A stretch of 43,625 bases of DNA from Paraferrimonas sp. SM1919 (lineage in GTDB: Bacteria; Pseudomonadota; Gammaproteobacteria; Enterobacterales; Shewanellaceae): the NCBI RefSeq assembly GCF_010993985.1, contig NZ_WINH01000031.1:1-43625 (forward strand), given 5' to 3'. This document shows, one piece after another, positions 34,255 through 42,829 of the stretch (its first letter is position 1; the number at the start of each line of letters is the position of its first letter). Both the position numbers and the translations under genes were made by a program. The notes under the pieces were generated by a model. It made no database searches and was not told the origin of the DNA. It saw only the letters and a list, made by a program, of their open reading frames with translations.

Positions 34255-34872
34255 TCATTTATGGCGGCGATCCCCTATGACTTTGGCAGGATTACCAGCA
34301 ACAATGGCATATTCGGGCACATCTTTAGTGACTACCGCCCCCATACCTACAATGGCATGATTGCCAATGGTCACGCCATCTACAATACAGACCTTGGCAC
34401 CAACCCAGACATCCTCGCCAATCACCACCCCTTTAGAAGTCACCGCTTGTTGATAGATGGGCGCGTCCATACTCATGCCATGGTTGAAAGCGTAGATGGT
34501 GACATTGTTGGCAATACGGGCTTGGTTGCCAATTTTGATGCCGGCGCGACCGCCATCAAATGAGCAACCATGATTAATGCTGACTTCATCGCCACATTCG
34601 ATAGGGCCATGTAAAAAACAGTCACTGGCGATGGCGCATTGATCGCCAAAAATGATATCGCGCCCTGGTTCAGCAAATAAATTACATTGCTCGCTGATAA
34701 AGCAATTATCGCCAAAACGGACCGTTTCAAGGGCACTGAAGCTGGCTTGTAGCTGCGCCTGCCAAGGCTGCGCCCAAACCAGGTGCTTGGGTTTAAGCTT
34801 GTAATACAGCCAAGGCATAAAATTGAGCCTTTGCTTATGTTGGGTTTGATAATCTGGAGTCGTTGCTTGCAT
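34255..34872 (-). CDS. Hexapeptide-repeat acyltransferase (left-handed beta-helix)
   Basis: The 205-residue protein is built of imperfect hexapeptide repeats (about 50-195), forming the left-handed beta-helix of the LacA/Maa/NodL/WbbJ group. The catalytic His is probably in IYAFNHGMSMDAP, and the acetyl-CoA pocket is in GEDVWVGAKVCIVDGVTIG and MGAVVTKDVPEYAIVAGNPAK. By family it O-acetylates a sugar or a glycan intermediate. Its ATG overlaps the stop of the PAP2 gene by one base (TAATG), so the two are translationally coupled; both may act on an envelope glycolipid, which is an inference. No signal peptide, so it acts in the cytosol. Confidence 0.93.
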   Translation of the reverse strand: MQATTPDYQTQHKQRLNFMPWLYYKLKPKHLVWAQPWQAQLQASFSALETVRFGDNCFISEQCNLFAEPGRDIIFGDQCAIASDCFLHGPIECGDEVSINHGCSFDGGRAGIKIGNQARIANNVTIYAFNHGMSMDAPIYQQAVTSKGVVIGEDVWVGAKVCIVDGVTIGNHAIVGMGAVVTKDVPEYAIVAGNPAKVIGDRRHK

Positions 34873-36128
34873 TAAAACTGATATTTCATTTTGAGGCCGC
34901 CATAGTTGTAGGCCACTTTATTGAAAAAGGTCTTTCTGTCAATAGTGTGTTGATAACGACCGAAAAATAGCCCCGTTTGCCATTGATTTGATAACTGATA
35001 ATTTACCTGGCCGTTTATTTCAAACAGTTTATTGCAGTCGATTTGGCTAAAGCGGGTATTGGCGTCAATACTCCAACGTTCACTGAACTGATACCTACTG
35101 GTCGCGTTGATATTGGGCATAAAATGGCTGACGCTTTGGTTTTGGTATTTAGTGCCAGGCTCGTTATCCAGCTCAATTTGCACAAATTGGCTGCTAAGGC
35201 CAATCCCCCCATGTAATTGCCAGTCTATGGTGCGTGCTAGGGTGAATTGGTAATCCGAGTGTAATGACCATAAACGATAGGCGGAAACAAGCGTCTCACC
35301 CCCTTGAAATTCTTTGCCCAGAAAGTGGTTAGCATGGCTGAGTCGGCTGTAGGTTCGTCCTTCAAAGGGAACAAACTCAAGCTGTAACTGCTGTGCTTTA
35401 GTGGTTTGGACATTCAATATTGCAGCAGCAAAGGTATGGGGATTTTCATTACCATTGAAGTGACTCAAATCGATCGAATTACTGATGCCATTGATATTTT
35501 GGGTGTTATTGGCTGCGCCGATATTCAATTGATAACTGTATTTAAAATCGGTTTTGGTGATGTGATTGCTGTTAGCGTCAGGATGATAACTGAAATTGAC
35601 TCCTGGATTGTCGCCAACCTGAGCTGGAGTGGCCTGCCACTTACCTTGATGTGGCTCGGTAAAATACAGACTGGTTAACGTGGCTATGCTGGCACCAGCA
35701 AGCACATCATCCATAAAGTGCTTGTTGGCATGAACCCGAGAAAAGCCAACAAATGCCGCTGCACCATACGCTGGAATGGCCCAATAATTATGGTATCTAT
35801 GGTCAATAAATGCGGCGCCGGAAAAGGCGGCAGAGGTATGGCCCGAAGGAAATGAATTTGGCGAACTGGCATCGGGTCTGAAGCGCCCAAAACCAAATTT
35901 GAGGGTATGGGTGATTGCCGAGGTGGCTGCGACGCCTTTAGTGACTTGCCATGCGCCATCATAATCCTCAATGGCAAGGGCGCTAAAAAAACCACTAGCC
36001 GGTACAATGATCTGTACCCAGTCGCCAACTTCAGAGACCTTATCGGAATAGTTAGTAATAATTGAGCTTTTGGCGAGGCTTTGCTGACTGACTAGGCCCA
36101 ATGATAGGGCGATGATTTTTAGCTTCAT
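34872..36128 (-). CDS. PAP2-family phosphatase fused to an outer-membrane-like beta domain
   Basis: The 418-residue product starts with a signal peptide (ATG at 36128 behind AAGGA; the first 20 residues end in SLA). The PAP2 phosphatase signature is complete: KFGFGRFRP (motif 1), SFPSGHTSAAFSGA (motif 2) and SRVHANKHFMDD (motif 3) between residues about 70 and 155. After a linker rich in Asp and His, the last 220 residues form alternating short beta-strands with aromatic ends, and the chain finishes in LKMKYQF with a terminal Phe, as in outer-membrane barrel proteins. I infer a periplasmic phosphatase attached to the outer membrane, acting on a lipid- or sugar-phosphate. The substrate is unknown. 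Confidence 0.85.
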   Translation of the reverse strand: MKLKIIALSLGLVSQQSLAKSSIITNYSDKVSEVGDWVQIIVPASGFFSALAIEDYDGAWQVTKGVAATSAITHTLKFGFGRFRPDASSPNSFPSGHTSAAFSGAAFIDHRYHNYWAIPAYGAAAFVGFSRVHANKHFMDDVLAGASIATLTSLYFTEPHQGKWQATPAQVGDNPGVNFSYHPDANSNHITKTDFKYSYQLNIGAANNTQNINGISNSIDLSHFNGNENPHTFAAAILNVQTTKAQQLQLEFVPFEGRTYSRLSHANHFLGKEFQGGETLVSAYRLWSLHSDYQFTLARTIDWQLHGGIGLSSQFVQIELDNEPGTKYQNQSVSHFMPNINATSRYQFSERWSIDANTRFSQIDCNKLFEINGQVNYQLSNQWQTGLFFGRYQHTIDRKTFFNKVAYNYGGLKMKYQF

Positions 36129-36189
36129 AGATCCTTTACCTAGAGGTGACACAATCGAGCTCAACAAGCGGGAAGCGACAATCTAGGAT

Positions 36190-36903
36190 TCAGTCCCCAA
36201 CTTTCTCAATATCTTCAACAATTATAGTATTATCATCCACATACCAGCGGATATCTATATTATAAAGTAGCACTTGATAACGCTTTTCGTCGGTTTTTGC
36301 ACGTTTATAGGCTGGTCTAGGGTCTTGGGCTAACACTTCGGTAATGACTTTTTTGGCATCTTTGGCAAGTGCTAAGTTGGCATCACTAAGTTGTAAAAGG
36401 GCCTGCGGAGTAAACTTTACTGGCTTTAATTCTGGCGCTTGCTGAGCCATACCACCATCAGCATCAACAATGGCATCAGAATAGGGTATGTAGGGCTTAA
36501 TGTCGATAATTGGAGTACCATCAAGCAAGTCAGCGCCGGCAACCGTTATCGAGAAAGGTTTGCTGTCGGTGTTAACACTCACTAATTTCACCGCGGACTG
36601 ACCAATGCCATTGGGCCTAAATGTCGCCCGAGTTGCAAATACTCCCATACGTTTATTGCCGCCAAGCCTTGGGGGCCGTACACTGGGCTGCCAACCGCCA
36701 TCAAGGTTTTGGTGAAATAAAAACAACAGCCAAACATGAGAATATTGTTCCAGACCCATTAGGGTAGTGGGATCGTCAAAAGGAGGCTGCAGCTCTATTG
36801 TCATGGTCACATCTGCGAGTCCAGGTTGACGGGGAATAGCAAATTTTTGTTTGTATGGAGAGCGGCAAATCGCGACCGCTTCAATGGCGTGGTTATTGGT
36901 CAT
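36190..36903 (-). CDS. trmO: tRNA (N6-threonylcarbamoyladenosine-N6)-methyltransferase TrmO
   Basis: The 237-residue protein is a TsaA/TrmO-type enzyme. Family marks are ICRSPYKQKFAIPRQPGL, YSHVWLLFLFH, RMGVFATRATFRPNGIG (the SAM-binding part) and DLLDGTPIIDIKPYIPYSD. It methylates t6A at position 37 of certain tRNAs to m6t6A. The length is close to that of E. coli TrmO (235). ATG at 36903. The start overlaps the end of rcsF by 11 bp, indicating one transcript rcsF-trmO, as in E. coli. The PAP2 gene follows after 61 bp with no visible terminator. Confidence 0.97.
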   Translation of the reverse strand: MTNNHAIEAVAICRSPYKQKFAIPRQPGLADVTMTIELQPPFDDPTTLMGLEQYSHVWLLFLFHQNLDGGWQPSVRPPRLGGNKRMGVFATRATFRPNGIGQSAVKLVSVNTDSKPFSITVAGADLLDGTPIIDIKPYIPYSDAIVDADGGMAQQAPELKPVKFTPQALLQLSDANLALAKDAKKVITEVLAQDPRPAYKRAKTDEKRYQVLLYNIDIRWYVDDNTIIVEDIEKVGD

Positions 36904-37273
36904 CTTTAATTACGTTAATGGCTTTACCAAAGCAGGTGATGTGGCTAAAACAGCCTGGAAACTCGGTGCTGACACAGTTTAATGGCACAAAGCCATTACC
37001 GCCTTTGGCTGCGACTTTTTCTCTGGCAAGGTTACGTGCGGTGGCTTCATCCGCTGGGGGTAAATCCGGGTTGGCTTGACAGCTTTCGCCTTCCACTAGG
37101 CCGATTTGTTTATAGCGTAATTGGCTTAATTGTTGCTCTGAGTAGAGTTTAACATTACCAATTTTTATAAATTGATTAATTTTGTCACTGTCTAGGTTAC
37201 TTTTTAGAGGATAAGAGCCGCTGCTGCAGGCGGTTAATACCAGTAATGAGAGGCTTAATGAGATTTTTTTCAT
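36893..37273 (-). CDS. rcsF: Outer-membrane stress-sensor lipoprotein RcsF
   Basis: The 126-residue protein begins with a lipoprotein signal peptide ending LTAC (Cys 16). The mature part carries the RcsF core with four conserved Cys: GLVEGESCQANP, PLNCVSTEFPGCF and HITCFG, which form two disulfides in the family. It reports envelope and outer-membrane damage to the Rcs phosphorelay. I chose ATG at 37273 because GGAA lies a few bases before it; upstream in-frame starts have no ribosome site. It overlaps trmO by 11 bp. No rcsB, rcsC, rcsD or igaA gene is in the window, so the downstream pathway is not visible here. Confidence 0.93.
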   Translation of the reverse strand: MKKISLSLSLLVLTACSSGSYPLKSNLDSDKINQFIKIGNVKLYSEQQLSQLRYKQIGLVEGESCQANPDLPPADEATARNLAREKVAAKGGNGFVPLNCVSTEFPGCFSHITCFGKAINVIKDDQ

Positions 37274-37352
37274 TGTCATTCCAGTTGATAGGCGCAAATT
37301 CAATTATAGTGTTGAATTTGCGCTGAGCTAGGGCCTAGCCAATATTTCTGCA

Positions 37353-37394
37353 GGAGTTTATTGGCGGTTAGTTTTATTTACTCCAATAAACTCC
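37353..37394 (-). other. Stem-loop with an 18-nt loop at the 3' end of the amidohydrolase operon
   Basis: A perfect 12-bp inverted repeat, GGAGTTTATTGG (37353-37364) with CCAATAAACTCC (37383-37394), encloses 18 nt. It lies 34 bp after the stop at 37429, without a U-tract on the minus strand. It may end or stabilise the transcript. Confidence 0.5.
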
Positions 37395-37428
37395 AACATA
37401 GCTAGCATCGCTCGCTGGCCCTAATAAA

Positions 37429-38697
37429 TTAACGTTGACGATATTTTTCAACCATCTGGGTATGGCGGTTGTTGAGGTTCACTTTTCTGCCATCAATATA
37501 CATGCTTTCAATATTAGCGGTTAATGGGTCAAGTGGATCTCCCTTACTAATAATAAAACTTGCGGCATAACCTTTGGCGAGAGAACCAATCGTATCTGCG
37601 CCTAAGATGGCTGCAGCGTGACTGGTGATTGCTTTAAGGCCTTCTTCTTTGGGTAAACCATAATTGATGGCTTGTCCTGCACTGTATGCCAGGTTGCGGC
37701 TGTTCCAAGCAGAATCAAAGCCAAGGGCAAATTTAACGCCATTTTGGTGGAGTAACGAAGGGATCTTAAAGGGGAGATCAATCGGTTCATCCACTCGCAT
37801 TGGCAAAGCCAACACTTTGTTGTAAATCACAGCAATGTCAGCTTCGACCAAATCTTGGGCGACTTTCCAGCTATCATAGCCACCAACAATAACCATCCCA
37901 AAACCATACTTTTGTTGTAATCCTAGGGCGTGTTTTATTGGCTCCAATTTATTGGCATGTACAAACAATTTTGCCTCACCTTTAAACAGCGGTAACATTG
38001 AATGCCAGCGGCCATCATAATTGATCTGAGCGTTATTGATCACAGCATTGGCATAGCGCTTGGCGCTATCAAAGCTTTCAAAAACCTTATCAATATTGTC
38101 TTGATAACGCTGCTCCAATTGAGCTTGTTTCTCTTTATCTTGGGTTTGGCGAGGAGGTCTTGGCCAATACAAATGGAAGCGTTGTGCTGAAGCCACTAGG
38201 CCATCCTCTGGTCCCCAACTATCAAGGTTAATAAGCTGTGATTGACCCGCTAAGCCTTGTCCTCTAGGAACCGATAATGCATAACCCAAGCCGTTACTAC
38301 GGATACTAGGAATAAGTTCAGAATCAAAATTCACGGCATTGATGGCTTGCAGCTGCGGATTGGCAAAGCCAACCTCATAACTGTCAACAGTGGCGCGCAC
38401 GGCTTCCACTTCTTCAAGCCCTAAAGTGGTATCAAGGGCGATAAAAGTTGGGTAGACATGCTTGCCTTTTAGGTCGATGATTTTGGCATCCGTAGTCGTT
38501 GAGATATCACTGCCAAGAGCAGCAATTTTACCGTCGACTACCAGCATATCGCCGCTTTGTTCACCGGCGGCGGCATGGAAAATGCCATTAGTAAAAAGTA
38601 ACGGCTGTGCTTGCTTAGGCCCTGGCACAAAATCATGGGCATGGGCACTGCTCGCAATGATGGCAGTAAAAAGGATCTTACTTAGTGTGTGCTTCAT
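37429..38697 (-). CDS. Exported amidohydrolase-like protein lacking the HxH metal motif
   Basis: The 422-residue protein has a signal peptide (ATG at 38697; GGAGAG seven bases upstream; cleavage after AHA). The fold is that of imidazolonepropionase-like amidohydrolases: a small beta domain (LVVDGKIAALGSD, KGKHVYPTFI) followed by the barrel. Where active relatives have FIDxHxH, this protein has FIALDTT, so both His of the metal pair are gone. VHANK keeps one later His, and ALGFDSAW the terminal Asp. I therefore expect a non-catalytic or atypical member. It begins 1 bp after the stop of the larger amidohydrolase gene, so they form an operon and possibly a complex in the periplasm. Confidence 0.87.
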   Translation of the reverse strand: MKHTLSKILFTAIIASSAHAHDFVPGPKQAQPLLFTNGIFHAAAGEQSGDMLVVDGKIAALGSDISTTTDAKIIDLKGKHVYPTFIALDTTLGLEEVEAVRATVDSYEVGFANPQLQAINAVNFDSELIPSIRSNGLGYALSVPRGQGLAGQSQLINLDSWGPEDGLVASAQRFHLYWPRPPRQTQDKEKQAQLEQRYQDNIDKVFESFDSAKRYANAVINNAQINYDGRWHSMLPLFKGEAKLFVHANKLEPIKHALGLQQKYGFGMVIVGGYDSWKVAQDLVEADIAVIYNKVLALPMRVDEPIDLPFKIPSLLHQNGVKFALGFDSAWNSRNLAYSAGQAINYGLPKEEGLKAITSHAAAILGADTIGSLAKGYAASFIISKGDPLDPLTANIESMYIDGRKVNLNNRHTQMVEKYRQR

Positions 38698-38698
38698 T

Positions 38699-41600
38699 TT
38701 AGTGCTCTCCATGATGATGTGCAGTTACGGTGTCACAGTGCCAAGTTTCGGCAGGCTCAGGTTCAGGGGTTAATTCACCATCATTTTGGGTAAAGTCACT
38801 GCTTAATAGCTTTTCCAGTAACGCTTGTTTTTCCATGTTATCTTGAATTTGTTGCTGGCTATTTTGCTGCCTATCATAGTATTTACGGCCATCAATCCAA
38901 GTGGATTCAACCTGGGCATAAACCGACAATGGGTGAGTATCCCACAGTACAATATCGGCTTGCTTACCAACTTCAATGGAACCGGTAAAGCCGTCAATTT
39001 TCAGCTGCTTGGCAGGATTGATAGTGATCATGTTGAGGGCATCAATCTCAGACATACCACAATACATAATTGATTTGGCCGCTTCTTGGTTGAGGCGACG
39101 TTGCATCTCATTGTCGTCTGAGTTGATAGAAGTTAGAACGCCTTGTTCATGCATTAAACAGGCATTATGAGGAACCGCATCAATCACTTCATATTTATAG
39201 GCCCACCAATCAGAGAAGGTCGATGCTCCAGCACCGTGGGCGGCAATTTCAGGCGCCGCTTTGTAGCCCTCTAGAATGTGAGTGAAAGTGCCAATTTTGA
39301 TGTCATATTTTTCTGCAATATCGATAAATGCCAGAATTTCAGATTGCACATAAGAGTGAATATGAATATCGCGTTTATTCTGCAGAACTTGCACCATATT
39401 ATCTAAGCGATGATCGGGACGAGGAGCAGCGAACATGCGTTTTTCAGAACGACTGAGATCTTCATAATCAGCAAGGCGCTGTTGGTAATCCTTGGCTGAG
39501 CTAAAGGCATAGTCGAACATGGCGGTCACACCCATTCGAGTTTGCGGGAAGCGGGAACGGTATTTATCTCCCCAGTTGGACTGCTTGACGTTTTCACCAA
39601 GGGCAAATTTAATGGCTGGGGCTTGAGTCAGCAGCATATCTTGAGCGCTTTGTCCCCATTTTAACTGTATAAGGGCTGAGCGACCTCCAATTGGATTGGC
39701 ACTGCCATGTAATAGCTGCGCCGTAGTCACCCCGCCAGCTAATGAGCGGTAAATATGAATGTCGTCTGGATTGACCACATCTTCAATAGTCACTTCCGCA
39801 GTGATCGCATCTGACGCTTCGTTGACACCACCATTAATGGCAATATGGCTGTGCTCATCGATGATGCCTGCAGTTAAGTGCTTATTACTGCCATCGATAA
39901 CCGTGAAGTCACTTGGAGTATCGAGGTTTTTACCTATCTCAATGATCTCTCCGTCTTCAATAATCACATCATAATTGTTTAGCTTGCCGGCTTTTGCTGA
40001 TGTCCACACAGTGACATTTTTGATGTGGATATTTTGTTGCTTGGGTTGTTGTTGCAGACCAAAACTGGAGAAAGGCGAGGTCAGCTTACTTACCATTGCT
40101 GCTGGCTTGGATGTGGTTTTTTTATCCTGTGGGGATGACTGCGGTTCGAGTTTAATGCCCGAAATAGGTTGGTAATTACCCGCCGCTAAATGTAATTGAC
40201 CAGAAATAGTATCATTGGCGAAATTTAATGAGACAAGTTTGCCTTGGTTGAAACCAGCAGGGGCCAAATTAGCAACTAAATCTAAATTACTCAGTGTCAT
40301 ATTGGCTTGCGAGACGTCAAGTTGTTGCTCACCGAGTTGCAGTTGAACCTGCAACTTACCTTTTTGTTCAGCGAGTTCTAGCAATAGTTCAACATTTTCA
40401 ACGGTAAGCTGGTATTGACCTAAATATTTACTGAAGTGGTTGTCCTTAACAGGGTTCGCTTGGCCTTGGGTGTATACCGAAATAATTTCGCCTTCTTCAA
40501 ATAGATTGCCATCAGCAATAATGAAATCGGCATAGTATCCTGGTTTCAAATCACCACTGATGTTATCAATTCCTAGCTGTTTGGCAGGGATTTGAGTCAA
40601 TGCTTTCAGGGCCTGTTGTTGACTTAGACCAGCATTGACAAATTCACGTACCCTTGGAAGAAACTTTTCAGGCTTGATGCCTTTGTTGGTAAATGAAAAC
40701 GGCACTTTAGCAGACTCGAGTGTGGCCGCATTTGTTGGTGCACGTTCCCAATGTCTTAGGGCTGATAGCGACACATCATAAGCCTCAGTAATCGAGCTTA
40801 TTTTGGGAGCGTTTGGCAAGGTTAGTGGCAAGATCAAACCTTCAATCTGATCTTTTATTTGGTCAATTTTTTGATACTCTCGACCACTCGCGACATAAAT
40901 ACCTGAACGTTTGGCTTGATTGACCAGTAGGCTTGCACGTAATAAATCGTTAGGGGTATGAGTACTAAAAATAATCGCTTGTTCATTATTGGCTAAGGCG
41001 GCTAATGCGGCATTAAATTCAACCTTACCTTGAGAGTAATTCGCCCCTTGTTTATTGGCATTTTGTTGGTACCAATCAGCATCACTAAAAGTCTGTCGGA
41101 TCAAAGCCATGGCACCCATTGTTGAGGTGGGGTATTCCATGGTTGAGGCGCCTTTATCAAATGATAAATAGTGGTTGGCAGTGGCTTTGTAAATGACGTC
41201 AGGGGTTGCCCGATCGGCTAATGAAACGACCGCTGCTTGGCCTTGGAAAATACCATCATTAACAACCGTTGCCACACTGGTAAAGCCATTATTGATAAAG
41301 GTTTTGGCAGCTTTAGGATCCGCATTAAAATGCTCAACCCATGCTTGCTCGGCATGAATCGCCTGATTAGAAGCAATGCCCCCTTGGCGGTCAATTTGAT
41401 AAACAGGTTGCTCTGATTTTTTAAAATCATATTTAAAATTGAGTCCATAACTGGTCAGAGGGTCAATGAAACCGGGATAGACATGCATCCCTTTGAGGTT
41501 AATGACAGTACTGCCTTTTATCGAATCCAGATCATCGCCAATGGCCAGAATTTTACCGCTCTGAATGGCCATTTTGCCATTGTTAATGGTTTGGCCATTA

Positions 41601-41746
41601 GCAAAGTGGATGGTTGCACCTTCGAAAGTGATGACTGAATTATCAAAACTTTGCGGTGCCTGTGGAAATTGAGTTTGTCCTGCGTAAAGATTTGGCGCAA
41701 GACAACAGGTGATACTTAACACACCTAAGGCTTGTTTGAGCTCCAT
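38699..41746 (-). CDS. Exported tandem amidohydrolase fusion (one degenerate, one intact domain)
   Basis: The 1015-residue product has a signal peptide (1-22, ending LYA). It contains two amidohydrolase folds in series. The N-terminal copy (about 35-440) reads GFIDPLTS where the HxH pair should be, so it looks inactive. The C-terminal copy (about 575-980) keeps a full site: IIDEHSH, His in HIHSYVQ, His in GTFTHIL, and Asp in SINSDDNE. The link region (about 440-570) is beta-rich. The tail ends in WHCDTVTAHHHGEH, which could bind metal. By family it hydrolyses a C-N bond in a cyclic amide or dipeptide-like substrate in the periplasm. The substrate is unknown. It leads the operon with the smaller homologue. 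Confidence 0.9.
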   Translation of the reverse strand: MELKQALGVLSITCCLAPNLYAGQTQFPQAPQSFDNSVITFEGATIHFANGQTINNGKMAIQSGKILAIGDDLDSIKGSTVINLKGMHVYPGFIDPLTSYGLNFKYDFKKSEQPVYQIDRQGGIASNQAIHAEQAWVEHFNADPKAAKTFINNGFTSVATVVNDGIFQGQAAVVSLADRATPDVIYKATANHYLSFDKGASTMEYPTSTMGAMALIRQTFSDADWYQQNANKQGANYSQGKVEFNAALAALANNEQAIIFSTHTPNDLLRASLLVNQAKRSGIYVASGREYQKIDQIKDQIEGLILPLTLPNAPKISSITEAYDVSLSALRHWERAPTNAATLESAKVPFSFTNKGIKPEKFLPRVREFVNAGLSQQQALKALTQIPAKQLGIDNISGDLKPGYYADFIIADGNLFEEGEIISVYTQGQANPVKDNHFSKYLGQYQLTVENVELLLELAEQKGKLQVQLQLGEQQLDVSQANMTLSNLDLVANLAPAGFNQGKLVSLNFANDTISGQLHLAAGNYQPISGIKLEPQSSPQDKKTTSKPAAMVSKLTSPFSSFGLQQQPKQQNIHIKNVTVWTSAKAGKLNNYDVIIEDGEIIEIGKNLDTPSDFTVIDGSNKHLTAGIIDEHSHIAINGGVNEASDAITAEVTIEDVVNPDDIHIYRSLAGGVTTAQLLHGSANPIGGRSALIQLKWGQSAQDMLLTQAPAIKFALGENVKQSNWGDKYRSRFPQTRMGVTAMFDYAFSSAKDYQQRLADYEDLSRSEKRMFAAPRPDHRLDNMVQVLQNKRDIHIHSYVQSEILAFIDIAEKYDIKIGTFTHILEGYKAAPEIAAHGAGASTFSDWWAYKYEVIDAVPHNACLMHEQGVLTSINSDDNEMQRRLNQEAAKSIMYCGMSEIDALNMITINPAKQLKIDGFTGSIEVGKQADIVLWDTHPLSVYAQVESTWIDGRKYYDRQQNSQQQIQDNMEKQALLEKLLSSDFTQNDGELTPEPEPAETWHCDTVTAHHHGEH

Positions 41747-41824
41747 TGGCTTCCCTTCTGAGTCTTATTTTTTTACTAGCTTGCTAATACTAAAGGATTT
41801 TTGAAGACTTAAATAGAGGGAAAT

Positions 41825-41849
41825 AAAAAGGGCGGTAAATACCGCCCTT
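41825..41849 (-). terminator. Rho-independent terminator of the YebC-family gene
   Basis: AAGGGCGGT (41828-41836) pairs with ACCGCCCTT (41841-41849) around AAAT, with a short U run on the minus strand (A-tract 41825-41829). It separates this gene from the amidohydrolase operon downstream. Confidence 0.78.
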
Positions 41850-41878
41850 AATTTAACAAACTTATTTGTAACAGAATT

Positions 41879-42601
41879 TTATTCTGGTAATACCGCGTTG
41901 TGATACACGTTTTGTACGTCGTCGTTGTCATCGAGCATATCCATGAATTTTTGGAATGCTGGCATGTCATCTGAAGTTAGCTCTGCTTCTGACTGAGGTA
42001 CGAACGAGATTTCTTCTAGGTCGAATTTAATGTCGCTGATTGCTTCAGAAAGTGCCGTTTTAACATTGAAGAATTCGGTATGTGGCGCGAATACGGTTAC
42101 TTTACCGTCTTCTACTTCAACATCGCTCACGTCAACGTCTGCTTCCATTAGGATTTCTAGTACAGCATCTTCATCATCACCGTCAAAGCGGAAAATAGCT
42201 TGGTGCTCAAACATGTGCGCTACCGTACCTGGGCTACCAATTTTAGAGTCGGTTTTCACGAATGCTTGACGAACGGTCATGTAAGTACGGCTGTTGTTGT
42301 CGGTTAGACAGTCAACAATTACCATGCAGCCACCAGGGCCAAAACCCTCATAGCGTGCTGGTACATAATCTTCACCACCGGCACCGCTTGCTTTATCGAT
42401 GGCTTTTTCAATTACATGTGAAGGTACCTGATCTTTTTTCGCCTTTTCTATTAAGCGACGTAGGCTTAGGTTTGAATCAGGATCAGTACCACCGTTTTTA
42501 GCGATTACGTAGATCTCTTTACCGTACTTTGAGTAAAGCTTGGTTTTAGCGCCGGCCGTTTTGGCCATAGATAATTTACGAACTTCGAAACTTCTTCCCA
42601 T
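41879..42601 (-). CDS. yeeN: YebC/PmpR-family protein, YeeN-like
   Basis: The 240-residue protein belongs to the YebC family, whose members are described as transcriptional regulators and, more recently, as factors helping ribosomes through polyproline stretches. KLYSKYGKEIYVIAKNGG, DQVPSHVIEKAIDKASG, ARYEGFGPGG and the acidic DDNDDVQNVYHN closing motif match the YeeN branch of the family better than classical YebC (which starts MAGHSKWANI). ATG at 42601. It lies alone between its own terminator and a 228-bp gap before queF, in which I see no gene. Confidence 0.92.
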   Translation of the reverse strand: MGRSFEVRKLSMAKTAGAKTKLYSKYGKEIYVIAKNGGTDPDSNLSLRRLIEKAKKDQVPSHVIEKAIDKASGAGGEDYVPARYEGFGPGGCMVIVDCLTDNNSRTYMTVRQAFVKTDSKIGSPGTVAHMFEHQAIFRFDGDDEDAVLEILMEADVDVSDVEVEDGKVTVFAPHTEFFNVKTALSEAISDIKFDLEEISFVPQSEAELTSDDMPAFQKFMDMLDDNDDVQNVYHNAVLPE

Positions 42602-42829
42602 GGGAACAATTACTCTTTACTTTTTACAATTAGTCAGATTGTAACAATATTAAACAGGTTTTTTCTAGGGTCTATTGCCCTTTGATGTTCACTTTATCAA
42701 CGTTTTAAAGGATAACTTAGCCAGATGCTCGATTTTAACCGTAGTTATGCTAGGAAAAATGAGACGACCCCAGCTAAATGGGCCTGTGAACGCATCCACT
42801 AGATAGCTTTTGTTAGCGATTGTTTAGCG

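Noticed and set aside
42030..42501. Plus-strand frames opposite the YebC-family gene
   Set aside because: They are Ser/Cys/His-rich antisense shadows of a well-matched minus-strand gene and have no ribosome site.
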